Part shown: positions 25,779 to 34,106 of the stretch, piece by piece
How the letters are laid out: every line of letters begins with the position of its first letter
Position numbering within the stretch: position 1 is the stretch's first letter
NCBI GenBank assembly: GCA_002343775.1
Contig: DDSH01000001.1
Span: forward strand, 1 to 64,000
Direction of reading: 5' to 3'
Source: Anaerolineales bacterium UBA2395
GTDB lineage: Bacteria > Chloroflexota > Anaerolineae > Anaerolineales > Villigracilaceae
Length of the DNA stretch: 64,000 bases
Translations under genes and position numbers: made by a program
Notes under the pieces: model-generated
What the model saw: only the letters and a program-made list of their open reading frames with translations
The model's database searches: none
What the model was told of the DNA's origin: nothing

Positions 25779-27737
25779 TTATTCCACGAAGGGATCTTTG
25801 CATTCGACCTGTCTGGGGCGCGGCTCGAACACTTGAAGGTTGTTCGACACCAGCGTTACGACGGGTCTGTAATTGCACAACAACGGCGCGCCCACATAAC
25901 GGACCCACGCCACATTTTCTTCCACGAACGCACCTTCTTTTTGCTGCGTGAATTTTTGATCTTCGGCAACGATCAACGCAAAGCGGCGCAAACGCAAATC
26001 TTCATAGAACGTTTCGAGATACGGGCGGTTGCGCGACATCGCCATCTCCATCAGTTCACTTTGCTCATATTCCGGTACGAGGGTGATGCCGTTGATGACA
26101 TCAAACGTGATGAGTTGACGTTCCGTGATGAACAAAATCTCACCACCAGTCTCGAGCGACTCTTGCAAAAGTTGAATATCTTTCTCTGCAATAGATCTAT
26201 CAAACGACGGATAAAAGCCGATGTGCCGAATCGCAAACCCAAGCGGAATCAACAAACCAGCCGCTACCGCACCCCACCCGACTTTCCCCCACATCGGCTT
26301 CGCCTCAGACTCCGCCGAGACTCGTCCGGACCAGAAAGCCGCAGCCAACACCGACAGCATCACCAGATACGCGTCCATGTTGTGCAAATCGCCGCCGCCG
26401 CCGATCTTCGTGCTGACAATCGCCCCGCCTACAAATAACACAACGAGCATGGCAATCAACGCCAACCAACGCAGCGGATGAAGAGCAGACATCTTTCCGC
26501 GCAGCATTTGATACAACGCAAAAAACAGCGGCACAGACACGAGCAAAATCCCCGGCAGGATTCCCATCGGGAAAGTTTCATTCGGAAGCAGACGACTCCA
26601 GATCAAGTCAGAAGTGAAACTGGAACCGAAGGCACTCACATCTGTGTTGCCGGAAATTTGAATGTACACAAACTGAGAAACAAGTGCAGCGACAAGTCCA
26701 CTCACGCCCCAAATGAAGGGAGTGAGCCAATATTTCCAGCCTCGGTCATTGACCGGCGTTTCGAGAATGTAAATTGCAATCGCCAGCATCGCCGGGACAG
26801 GAAACCAGTTCACGCGGCTAATCCCTGCCCAGATCGAAGCGAGCAGGATGAAGATTAGCGATTGCCCTGGTCTTTTTACAGACACGCCCGCCAGTACCAA
26901 GATCACCATCACATGCAGGTGATAGTACACCGCGCCTTGAAAGAAAAACAGGAAAGCCCACAGGGCGAAAAGGATAAAAGTCCACCCGCGAGTGCGTGAG
27001 AAACGGGAAAGGCTAAGCGACGCGCCCAACGTTAGCCCGAACCACAAAAATGCCTGCCAAAAGCGATGGAACCACAGCGGCAAACCATCAGCGAGGAAAG
27101 GGACTGAGAGTAGCAGATACCGCGACGGGTGGAGGAATGGAAGCGGGAGTTCCATCCCATATAGTTTTTCCGCGAAAAAGATCGAAGCGTAGTAATGACG
27201 CCCTGCTTCGGAATATCCCATCGAGAAGGGATTTGCAGATGTGATCGCAAAAATCCCGTAGGTCTGATAGATAAACCCTTGTGCCAACAAAACAACAGCA
27301 AAGGCAGCGTACCAATCGAATTTGCGAAGCGCTTTCAAACCAACCACCTGCGCGAGGCTCGCCCAGAGGAACACCCAAAAGATCGGCATGACTTGTGGCA
27401 ACGTGCTTCCAAAAACATACAGCCGGGTAAACCAAACGGAAAGAAAGCCAAAGAGAATGAGCGAAACGTAAACTGTGATGCGAAATGGATTCAGCGATTG
27501 AGTTGCAAGTTTATCCAGCCAATCCGCGATGCGATTGAGCAGTGACGAAAAAGAAAGCCACGCAGCAAGCGCGGCAGACAAAGCAAAGACGCCCACCAAA
27601 CCGATCCACTTGGAGCGCAGAAGCGCGATCTCCAATTCCGCTGTGCGTTGGATCGTCTGGAGAATCGCAAGCAGACTGACGACGGTCAGCGCCCACAACC
27701 AAACCTGCAAAAATTTTTTCGTGGAAACGTTTTCCAT
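25779..27737 (-). CDS. GT-C-like polytopic membrane protein
   Basis: A 652-residue protein with roughly 12-14 membrane helices and a C-terminal soluble part from about residue 510 (SIAEKDIQLLQESLETGGEILF onward). It is a paralogue of the partial protein at 1-1733, sharing PFSxGxSE, RLLPNxT and GGGGDLHNMD segments. The conserved loop acid in GYSEAGRHYY after the early helices is where GT-C enzymes keep their catalytic acid. No named family is recognised with certainty. A role as transferase of polyprenyl-linked sugars, or as polymerase of the repeat unit, is inferred from topology and neighbourhood (YbhN-like and GT2 genes upstream). Confidence 0.75.
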   Translation of the reverse strand: MENVSTKKFLQVWLWALTVVSLLAILQTIQRTAELEIALLRSKWIGLVGVFALSAALAAWLSFSSLLNRIADWLDKLATQSLNPFRITVYVSLILFGFLSVWFTRLYVFGSTLPQVMPIFWVFLWASLAQVVGLKALRKFDWYAAFAVVLLAQGFIYQTYGIFAITSANPFSMGYSEAGRHYYASIFFAEKLYGMELPLPFLHPSRYLLLSVPFLADGLPLWFHRFWQAFLWFGLTLGASLSLSRFSRTRGWTFILFALWAFLFFFQGAVYYHLHVMVILVLAGVSVKRPGQSLIFILLASIWAGISRVNWFPVPAMLAIAIYILETPVNDRGWKYWLTPFIWGVSGLVAALVSQFVYIQISGNTDVSAFGSSFTSDLIWSRLLPNETFPMGILPGILLVSVPLFFALYQMLRGKMSALHPLRWLALIAMLVVLFVGGAIVSTKIGGGGDLHNMDAYLVMLSVLAAAFWSGRVSAESEAKPMWGKVGWGAVAAGLLIPLGFAIRHIGFYPSFDRSIAEKDIQLLQESLETGGEILFITERQLITFDVINGITLVPEYEQSELMEMAMSRNRPYLETFYEDLRLRRFALIVAEDQKFTQQKEGAFVEENVAWVRYVGAPLLCNYRPVVTLVSNNLQVFEPRPRQVECKDPFVE

Positions 27738-27744
27738 GAATTAA

Positions 27745-28647
27745 TTACTCAACTGACTTTTTCTCATTCATCGCCGCCAAAATGGACGGCAGGAAAAACG
27801 CGCCCGGCAAACTGGCAAGGATAAATAAAACCCGCGTCAACAGGGCGATGGTGGCGCTCTCGGAGGAGGTCAGCCCGCCAAGTTGCACGAGCAGAAATGC
27901 CATCGAAAGTTCCTGCACACCCAGACCGTTGATGGAAATAGGGATGAGCGTGACAAAATATGTCAGCGTATACATGCCTGCCACCAGCCAATACGGGACG
28001 TGGTGGTCGATGCCTTGCAGTAAAAGATAAATGGCGAAGTAAATAAAAGCCTGATTCCCCAGGGTGTATAACAATGAGCCAGTCAATGCCAGCGGTCTTT
28101 TCAACCAAATGGACAGGGACTCAAGGGTGCGTTTGGCGAAGTCCATACCTTTTTGGAAAAGCGTGGAAACCGCAATGGCTTGCGAAGCGCCGTCTCCCAA
28201 AGCAAAGGCGGGGATCAAGCCCAAAGGGAGTGCCAATGCCATTCCTACCATCCCAATCAACCGGTCCGCGACGAGAGAAGCAAGGCAGACGGCACGGTCA
28301 TAGCCCAGTTGCATCGCGCCTGCCAGCCGCGCCACATCCCCGCCGATGGTGGTCGGCAAAAAATTGGAGGAAAAATTCCCGGTGAACGTCAACATGGCAG
28401 AGCGCAGGTAAGAAATCTCAACCCCTGCCGACTTGAGCAAAATATGCCAGCGCGCCACGGCAAACAGGCGTGAAACCAGCAATGCGCCGATGGCTGCCAG
28501 AAAATACCAAAAGGAAACGCGCCTCATTGCGGAGAAAAGTTCCCCATCGCCTTCTTCACGGACTAAAACGAGAAGAAGAGCCAGCGCCAGCAAACTGCCC
28601 AACCCACGGATGACCGTCTGGCGGTTTTCACGCAACCACTTAGTCAT
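27745..28647 (-). CDS. Lysylphosphatidylglycerol synthase-like TM protein (YbhN/UPF0104)
   Basis: A 300-residue membrane protein from MTKWLRENRQTVIRGLG; a second ATG two codons upstream is possible. It has about eight hydrophobic helices and the family segment TFTGNFSSNFLPTTIGGDVARL, plus RLIGMVGMALALPLG and INGLGVQELSMAFLL near the end, characteristic of the UPF0104 (TIGR00374) family. Members without a catalytic C-terminal domain are thought to be flippase-like partners of glycosyltransferases. It overlaps the GT2 gene by eight bases. With that GT2 and the GT-C genes it could form a lipid-sugar supply unit. Confidence 0.85.
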   Translation of the reverse strand: MTKWLRENRQTVIRGLGSLLALALLLVLVREEGDGELFSAMRRVSFWYFLAAIGALLVSRLFAVARWHILLKSAGVEISYLRSAMLTFTGNFSSNFLPTTIGGDVARLAGAMQLGYDRAVCLASLVADRLIGMVGMALALPLGLIPAFALGDGASQAIAVSTLFQKGMDFAKRTLESLSIWLKRPLALTGSLLYTLGNQAFIYFAIYLLLQGIDHHVPYWLVAGMYTLTYFVTLIPISINGLGVQELSMAFLLVQLGGLTSSESATIALLTRVLFILASLPGAFFLPSILAAMNEKKSVE

Positions 28648-29596
28648 TCTCATCCAGGTTGATTCTGGTACGCACCGTGTACGTGGGTTTGCGCTGCGAC
28701 TCATGATAAGTGCGCACAAGCAATTCTGCGATCAAACCCATCAGCATGGATTGAAAGCCGAGGATGAAGAACATCACACTCGTCTGAAAAAGAGGCGAAC
28801 CAGTGACCGTCACAAGAAAGAAGATGCGACGGACAAAAAGGTATGCCATGATGATGGCGCTAATGACCATCAACCCCATGCCCGTACCGCCAAACAAATA
28901 GATGGGCTTGGAGGCGTAACTGATAAGAAATTTGACCGTAAAAAGATCGAGGATGACTTTCACGGTTCGTTCCAGCCCGTACTTGGTCTTTCCAAAACGG
29001 CGTGGGTGATGGTTGACGATGACTTCTGTGATGCGCGCGCCGACGGAATTTGCGAAGACGGGGATGAAGCGGTGCATCTCGCCGTACAAACGGAAACCTT
29101 CGAGCACGGGTCGACGGTAGGCTTTGAGCGTGCAACCGTAATCATGCAATTCCACACCGGTCACCCACGAGATCAGCTTATTCGCCAGCATGGACGGGAA
29201 ATTGCGCGTGAGTGCATTATCTTTTCGGTTCTTGCGCCAGCCGCTAACGAGGTCGTAACCTTCGTCCAGTTTGGCAAGCAGCATTGGAATATCGGCGGGA
29301 TCATTTTGCATATCCGCATCGAGCAGGATGATGATGTCACCTTGCGAATGATCCAAACCAGCGGCGATGGCGGCAGTCTGCCCAAAGTTACGGCGGAAGG
29401 AGATCACACGTACATGCTCCGGGTCTTTTTCCGCCTGCTGCTTGAGAATGGAAAGGCTGTCATCACGGCTGCCATCATCCACGAACACCACCTCCCAGGT
29501 CTTGCCCAGGGAGTGCATGGTCTGATCGATGGCTTTGAAAAGCATCGGAAGGTTTTCCTGCTCGTTATAAACAGGGACTATGAGGGAAAGATTCAT
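28640..29596 (-). CDS. Polyprenyl-phosphate glycosyltransferase, GT2 (DPM/GtrB/ArnC type)
   Basis: A 318-residue GT2 enzyme: MNLSLIVPVYNEQENLP opens the GT-A fold, DDGSRDDS binds nucleotide, DADMQNDP is the metal DxD region, and two membrane helices occupy about residues 225-300 (ISYASKPIYLFGGTG and QTSVMFFILGFQSMLMG). This is the layout of enzymes that load a sugar on undecaprenyl phosphate for later use outside the membrane. The neighbouring GT-C gene starts in a four-base overlap, which suits a donor/transferase pair. Which sugar is loaded is unknown. Confidence 0.9.
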   Translation of the reverse strand: MNLSLIVPVYNEQENLPMLFKAIDQTMHSLGKTWEVVFVDDGSRDDSLSILKQQAEKDPEHVRVISFRRNFGQTAAIAAGLDHSQGDIIILLDADMQNDPADIPMLLAKLDEGYDLVSGWRKNRKDNALTRNFPSMLANKLISWVTGVELHDYGCTLKAYRRPVLEGFRLYGEMHRFIPVFANSVGARITEVIVNHHPRRFGKTKYGLERTVKVILDLFTVKFLISYASKPIYLFGGTGMGLMVISAIIMAYLFVRRIFFLVTVTGSPLFQTSVMFFILGFQSMLMGLIAELLVRTYHESQRKPTYTVRTRINLDEND

Positions 29597-31452
29597 GGGT
29601 ATCGTTGAAATATCCTTAGTTCGGCACCTTCAATACACGAAGGCGAGGCAGGCGGTCTGGAAAATTCCTGGAATTCCTGTGGGGTGAGAAAGTCCACCCA
29701 GGTGGAATAACGTTTGGCTTCGATGATGAAAATATCTGCTTCGGCGCGCCAGCGTACGTCCAGCTCGCTGTTCCAATGGCTGAAGTAGTATAGTTCGTCC
29801 GGGTCGCCGCCGATATGGAAGGTGTAGCCATTATTGATCTGCGGCGGGAAGATACGCGCATGCGGCACATAGATCATGGGCGTGAACGCATTTCCGCCAT
29901 CCCAATATACCAGACTATCCGGCGGGATGATCGAGGCAAGATATGCGCCCAGTTCCTCATGATCGCGAATGATGTCGGTCTCGCAATCACGGCTGCTTTC
30001 GCCAAGATGCAGCACGGGAAAGAGCAAAAAGCCCATAATAAGAAATGTGTTGACCAGCGTGAGCGTGAAGTTGGTCTGTTTATTGCGCTTCCAGATAAAA
30101 AATACCGCCAACAAAAGAGCAATCCCGGCGAGCAACCCAAGAGAAGAACTGATCGAGCGTTTGACCCATGTCAGCGGCATGCCCAACCCTTGAGTCAGCA
30201 CATCCACAATGGCGGCAAAGCCCAACCCGGTGGAGCGGATGCGCGGCACGATGGGCAGGTTAAGCAATCCATTGCCAACCTGTTCAAAAAGCGAATATCC
30301 GATGCCCGTTGATACGATTACCACGAGGAAGACCGTCAACACACGCACTGCGCGGTTGGGATTTTGATTCCAGGCGTGCGCAAGCATGACGACAAAAAAG
30401 AGAATCCCCAGCGGGTCGAAAAAGCCAAGGTAGTTGGAAAAACAAAAAACGCAGGAATAACTTTCGTACTGACTCGCCAGCGAAGCCCACCCATGCATGA
30501 GCACCAGCACAATATAACTCACAGCGAAGAATACCGCCGCCCGCATGGCAGGAGAAGGCTTCCAGTCGGCGCGAGGCGGGAGAAGGATCAACCCAAACAG
30601 GCTTCCAAGCAGCGGAATGAAGTGGTAGCGAATCCCCTGAAAGAACGCATTGAGCCGATTCCAAAAATCGATGTTCGGATCCCAGATCGGCACCGAATCC
30701 GCCGGGACGCGAAACGCATTCAAAAACGGAGTGAGGTCTTCGGGCAGCCACGGCGCCCAGATCGTCATCACACGGGGCCAATAATAGATGTGGAATGAAA
30801 GCAAAGCAAGCGAACCCGCCACAAACGCCCAAATGCCCGCACGTTTGCCATGCTGCCAAAAAACATACAAGACCAAAAAAGGCAGGATGGGAACCATGTT
30901 CTGACGTGTGAAGACAGACACCGCCGCTACAACCGACCCGAGAACGATCTGCCAAAGTGGGCGTTTCTCCCCGACTACCAGGACGGCGATCCATGCCAGC
31001 ATACAAGCGATGATGACCTCGGAAACCGCACGGGCATGCAGCTTAATGATCATCGGGCTGAACGCAAACACCCAAACCGTAAATGCCGCAAGCCAGTTCC
31101 CAGCCCAACGACGGGCTGTGATCCACGTCCCCAGCAGGGTTAACAAACCGAGGAAGATGGAGAAAAAACGTCCCGTGCGCAAGCCTGCACCGAAGAAATA
31201 TTCTGCAATACCGGGGATGATGAATGCGAAAGGCGCCTTGTTCGTCAGCGGACCGTACGGCTCGAACGGCTCATAAACGCCATTCAGGTAGAACATCCCT
31301 TTGATGAGGTACGAGCCTTCATCCAAATTACTGACCGAGGTATAGGCATAGCCCACAGCCTGAATCCAATAAAGTATCGCCCCCAGCACTGCCAGGGCAA
31401 GCGGCAGCCAGGAGGGCAATTTTTCGTTCTTCAAAAACTGAAACTTCGTCAT
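29593..31452 (-). CDS. GT-C glycosyltransferase (PMT/ArnT-like membrane protein)
   Basis: A 619-residue protein with about a dozen helices and a C-terminal soluble domain. The first periplasmic loop holds NLDEGSYL (D44, E45), the acidic pair typical of the catalytic loop in PMT/ArnT-type GT-C enzymes, followed by an EPYGPLTNKAPF loop. It would transfer a sugar from undecaprenyl phosphate to a glycan or protein outside the cytoplasmic membrane. The GT2 enzyme encoded in the next gene, overlapping by ATGA, is its natural donor maker. Protein glycosylation is possible as well as glycan decoration. Confidence 0.82.
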   Translation of the reverse strand: MTKFQFLKNEKLPSWLPLALAVLGAILYWIQAVGYAYTSVSNLDEGSYLIKGMFYLNGVYEPFEPYGPLTNKAPFAFIIPGIAEYFFGAGLRTGRFFSIFLGLLTLLGTWITARRWAGNWLAAFTVWVFAFSPMIIKLHARAVSEVIIACMLAWIAVLVVGEKRPLWQIVLGSVVAAVSVFTRQNMVPILPFLVLYVFWQHGKRAGIWAFVAGSLALLSFHIYYWPRVMTIWAPWLPEDLTPFLNAFRVPADSVPIWDPNIDFWNRLNAFFQGIRYHFIPLLGSLFGLILLPPRADWKPSPAMRAAVFFAVSYIVLVLMHGWASLASQYESYSCVFCFSNYLGFFDPLGILFFVVMLAHAWNQNPNRAVRVLTVFLVVIVSTGIGYSLFEQVGNGLLNLPIVPRIRSTGLGFAAIVDVLTQGLGMPLTWVKRSISSSLGLLAGIALLLAVFFIWKRNKQTNFTLTLVNTFLIMGFLLFPVLHLGESSRDCETDIIRDHEELGAYLASIIPPDSLVYWDGGNAFTPMIYVPHARIFPPQINNGYTFHIGGDPDELYYFSHWNSELDVRWRAEADIFIIEAKRYSTWVDFLTPQEFQEFSRPPASPSCIEGAELRIFQRYP

Positions 31453-31497
31453 AAGAAAGGGCAGAGACGATCAACGGGTTGACCGTCTCTGGATCGG

Positions 31498-32460
31498 TTA
31501 CATCTTTTGATGACGCGCCATATCCCCATCGACCATCATCGTCACCAGCTCTTTGAAGGAGACTTCGGGCTCCCATTGCAACTGTGCGCGCGCCTTGGAC
31601 GGGTCTGAGATGAGCAAATCCACTTCGGCAGGGCGGTAGAAGCGTTCATCCACCACGACGAAATCCTTGTAATCCAAACCGACATGCCCGAACGCGATCT
31701 CGCAAAATTCGCGCACAGAATGGGTTTCGCCCATGCCGATGACGTAGTTATCCGGATGATCTTGCTGGAGCATCAACCACATGGCATGCACATAATCCCC
31801 GGCAAAGCCCCAGTCGCGCTGCGATTCGAGGTTACCAAGGCGCAGTTCCTTCGTCTTGCCAAGTTTGATCTTCGCCACACCATCCGTGATCTTGCGGGTC
31901 ACAAACTCCAACCCACGGCGCGGACTTTCATGATTGAACAAAATTCCAGAAGTCGCAAAAATATCGAATGACTCGCGGTAATTGACCGTGATCCAATGTC
32001 CATATACCTTAGCCACGCCATACGGGCTGCGCGGGTAGAACGGGGTGCTTTCTTTTTGCGGCACTTCCAGCACCTTGCCGAACATCTCGCTCGACGACGC
32101 CTGATAGAAGCGGATCTTCGGGTTGACAAAGCGTATGGCTTCCAACATGCGCGTCACACCCAGCGCGGTCACATCACCGGTCAACGCGGGTTGATTCCAC
32201 GAGGTCGGCACGAACGACTGCGCCGCAAGGTTATACACCTCGGTCGGTTCGTATTCCTCCAAAAGAGAGAGCAGGGAACCTTGATCCTGCAAGTCGCCCT
32301 GAACCACGGTAATGTCATCCAACAGGTGCTGGATGCGTTCGTAGTTCACGGTGCTGGAACGGCGCGCCACACCAATGACACGGTATCCCTTTTTCAATAA
32401 CAACTCGGCAAGATACGATCCATCCTGTCCGGTAATGCCTGTAATGATCGCTGTGGGCAT
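31498..32460 (-). CDS. gmd: GDP-mannose 4,6-dehydratase
   Basis: A 320-residue extended SDR. MPTAIITGITGQDGSYLAE is the Gmd nucleotide site, ARRSSTVNYERI a Gmd-type NADP loop, and QASSSEMFG with YGVAKVYGHW gives the catalytic residues. NHESPRRGLEFVTRKI and DWGFAGDYVHAMW are further Gmd hallmarks. It converts GDP-mannose to GDP-4-keto-6-deoxymannose, feeding GDP-rhamnose, GDP-fucose or GDP-perosamine. The RMD-like SDR at 10258 may finish the path to GDP-D-rhamnose. AGGAG lies six bases before the start, and the 37-base leader holds a dyad. Confidence 0.93.
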   Translation of the reverse strand: MPTAIITGITGQDGSYLAELLLKKGYRVIGVARRSSTVNYERIQHLLDDITVVQGDLQDQGSLLSLLEEYEPTEVYNLAAQSFVPTSWNQPALTGDVTALGVTRMLEAIRFVNPKIRFYQASSSEMFGKVLEVPQKESTPFYPRSPYGVAKVYGHWITVNYRESFDIFATSGILFNHESPRRGLEFVTRKITDGVAKIKLGKTKELRLGNLESQRDWGFAGDYVHAMWLMLQQDHPDNYVIGMGETHSVREFCEIAFGHVGLDYKDFVVVDERFYRPAEVDLLISDPSKARAQLQWEPEVSFKELVTMMVDGDMARHQKM

Positions 32461-32465
32461 GGTTT

Positions 32466-32497
32466 CTCCTAATTCAAAATTCAGCCGCTGAATTATA
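32466..32497 (-). promoter_or_regulatory. Putative gmd promoter region with operator-like dyad
   Basis: On the minus strand TATAAT (32492-32497) is followed by a 17-base dyad with eight-base arms AATTCAGC and GCTGAATT (32478-32494), then AGGAG (32466-32470) before the gmd ATG. The loop is one base, so a protein-binding site is more likely than an RNA hairpin. No good -35 box is seen, and TATAAT overlaps the stop of the upstream gene. Confidence 0.4.
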
Positions 32498-34067
32498 CAC
32501 TATGTCGGATGCGACGCACGCGGTCACGCCAAAACCCGTAGGCAAGAATCACAACCCACGCCCCAAGGATGATCGCCACCATATGCTGGAAGGCAAGCTG
32601 TACTCCGATCTGCAGATAACGATTCAAATACCATTGACCGAACATCCCCACAAAAACAACTTCCATGAGAAAGACTCGCGGCACCCAGGGGTTCCTTGTC
32701 TCGCGCCACCAGACCCACACCTGCCCCGCCAGAATTGCCTGCCACAGGAACAGGATCGCCCGATAGCGCGGATTGTCCCACTGATCGCCGCCGCCGCGCA
32801 GTGCGGTGAACAGCACCCAGCCCCAAACGACCAGACCCAGCCACAGGAGGAGTTTCCGCTTCAGGTCCGGACTGGAAGCGGCTGCCGCACCGAAAGAGAG
32901 AATCAATGCCGGAAGCAGCGCATACCAACCCACCGCTCGCAGAATTCCGATCACCTTCCAAATGACCGTAGTCGGCGCAACCAAAATCGCAGGCAGGACG
33001 GGTTGCAGCACGCCATAGATCATCACAAAGGGGAGTTGCATCCAATCGGGCATCTCATCGAACAATTTTTGAACCCAACCCGATTCCTCCTCAACTTTGT
33101 ACACGTTCCATTTCAAAGACGCGCGGATGAAGTTCCCGAGCACCGCCAATGGAGAGCCGCCGCTCACATTTCCACGTTCCAGCGCGGATGAAAGAACGAA
33201 CACCCCAATGATAAAAATTAGGACTGCGCCCGCCACCATCCACCATGAGATGCGGCTGTGATCGCGAGTGAAATACAGCCAGCCGCCCAAAATGACCATC
33301 GTCACTAAGGCAATGGCAGGCGAGACAAGCAGCATCCCCGCAATGCCCAACGCAACCCAAAGCAGCGGGCGCTTCTCCTGCCGTTCATGCCACGCGATAA
33401 ACCCCCAAAAAGCGAACGCGCTGCAAGCCAGCAGATATGGCTCGCGCATGGCAGAGCCGCCCAGCAGCAAACTTTCGGGGAATAAAGCAAAGATCCAGCC
33501 GGATGCAAAAGCACTCTTCTCCCCCCACAGCAAATTGACTGCCTTCCACATAAACGGCACGCCCAACGCGCCCATCAAGCCTGAAAGCAGCACGAGCATC
33601 AGCACCCGGTGATCGTCTGGTGAGAGATGGCGATAGACCAAAGCGCTGAACGCCAGCAGACCGCCGTATTGATCATAGGCGAAACGGCTGTTGAAGGCAT
33701 CCAGAATTGGACGATCTGAAACGGCAAGTTCCCAGGCTTGTGCATCGCGGCGATAGGCATCGGTGTAGGTGAACCCGGCACTTTGCTCCTCATCGCCTGC
33801 ATGACCAATAACCGGCAAAGCGAGGTAGGTTGTCACCCCACCCGCGAAACGCAAGGCAAATGCCAACATCACCATCCAGACCAGCATCCTGCCGCCGCCT
33901 GCCCAACGTGTTGACATGGCGAGCAGTAAAAATGAAATTAACAAAAGAAACGCGAATCCAACCCAGCCGACGAACCAATTCCCAGGCTGAACGTAAGACA
34001 AGGCTGCTCCTAACAGGAGGGAAAGAGGAACGCTCCAATACAGGTCGCGCTGACTAAAGTTCTTCAT
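32493..34067 (-). CDS. Polytopic membrane protein, GT-C-like
   Basis: A 524-residue membrane protein with about 11-12 helices. The first extracytoplasmic loop has HAGDEEQSAGFTYTDAYRRD, where acids D-E-E could be catalytic as in PMT-like proteins, and DQYGGLLAFSALVYRHLSPDDHR follows. LFPESLLLGGSAMREPYLL is a polymerase/GT-C-like helix-loop motif seen in Wzy-type and PMT-type proteins. No family can be named with certainty. It stands 40 bases after the next membrane protein gene and 32 bases before gmd, so it may be one of the assembly transferases or the repeat-unit polymerase. Confidence 0.7.
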   Translation of the reverse strand: MKNFSQRDLYWSVPLSLLLGAALSYVQPGNWFVGWVGFAFLLLISFLLLAMSTRWAGGGRMLVWMVMLAFALRFAGGVTTYLALPVIGHAGDEEQSAGFTYTDAYRRDAQAWELAVSDRPILDAFNSRFAYDQYGGLLAFSALVYRHLSPDDHRVLMLVLLSGLMGALGVPFMWKAVNLLWGEKSAFASGWIFALFPESLLLGGSAMREPYLLACSAFAFWGFIAWHERQEKRPLLWVALGIAGMLLVSPAIALVTMVILGGWLYFTRDHSRISWWMVAGAVLIFIIGVFVLSSALERGNVSGGSPLAVLGNFIRASLKWNVYKVEEESGWVQKLFDEMPDWMQLPFVMIYGVLQPVLPAILVAPTTVIWKVIGILRAVGWYALLPALILSFGAAAASSPDLKRKLLLWLGLVVWGWVLFTALRGGGDQWDNPRYRAILFLWQAILAGQVWVWWRETRNPWVPRVFLMEVVFVGMFGQWYLNRYLQIGVQLAFQHMVAIILGAWVVILAYGFWRDRVRRIRHSV

Positions 34068-34106
34068 ATCTCCACTTTTACCATGAAATCCAAATCCATT
34101 TGCAGC

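Noticed and set aside
28433..29608. A 391-codon open frame on the plus strand
   Set aside because: It runs antisense to the YbhN-like and GT2 genes, its product has no family character, and the opposite-strand proteins have clear motifs. It is an effect of codon bias.
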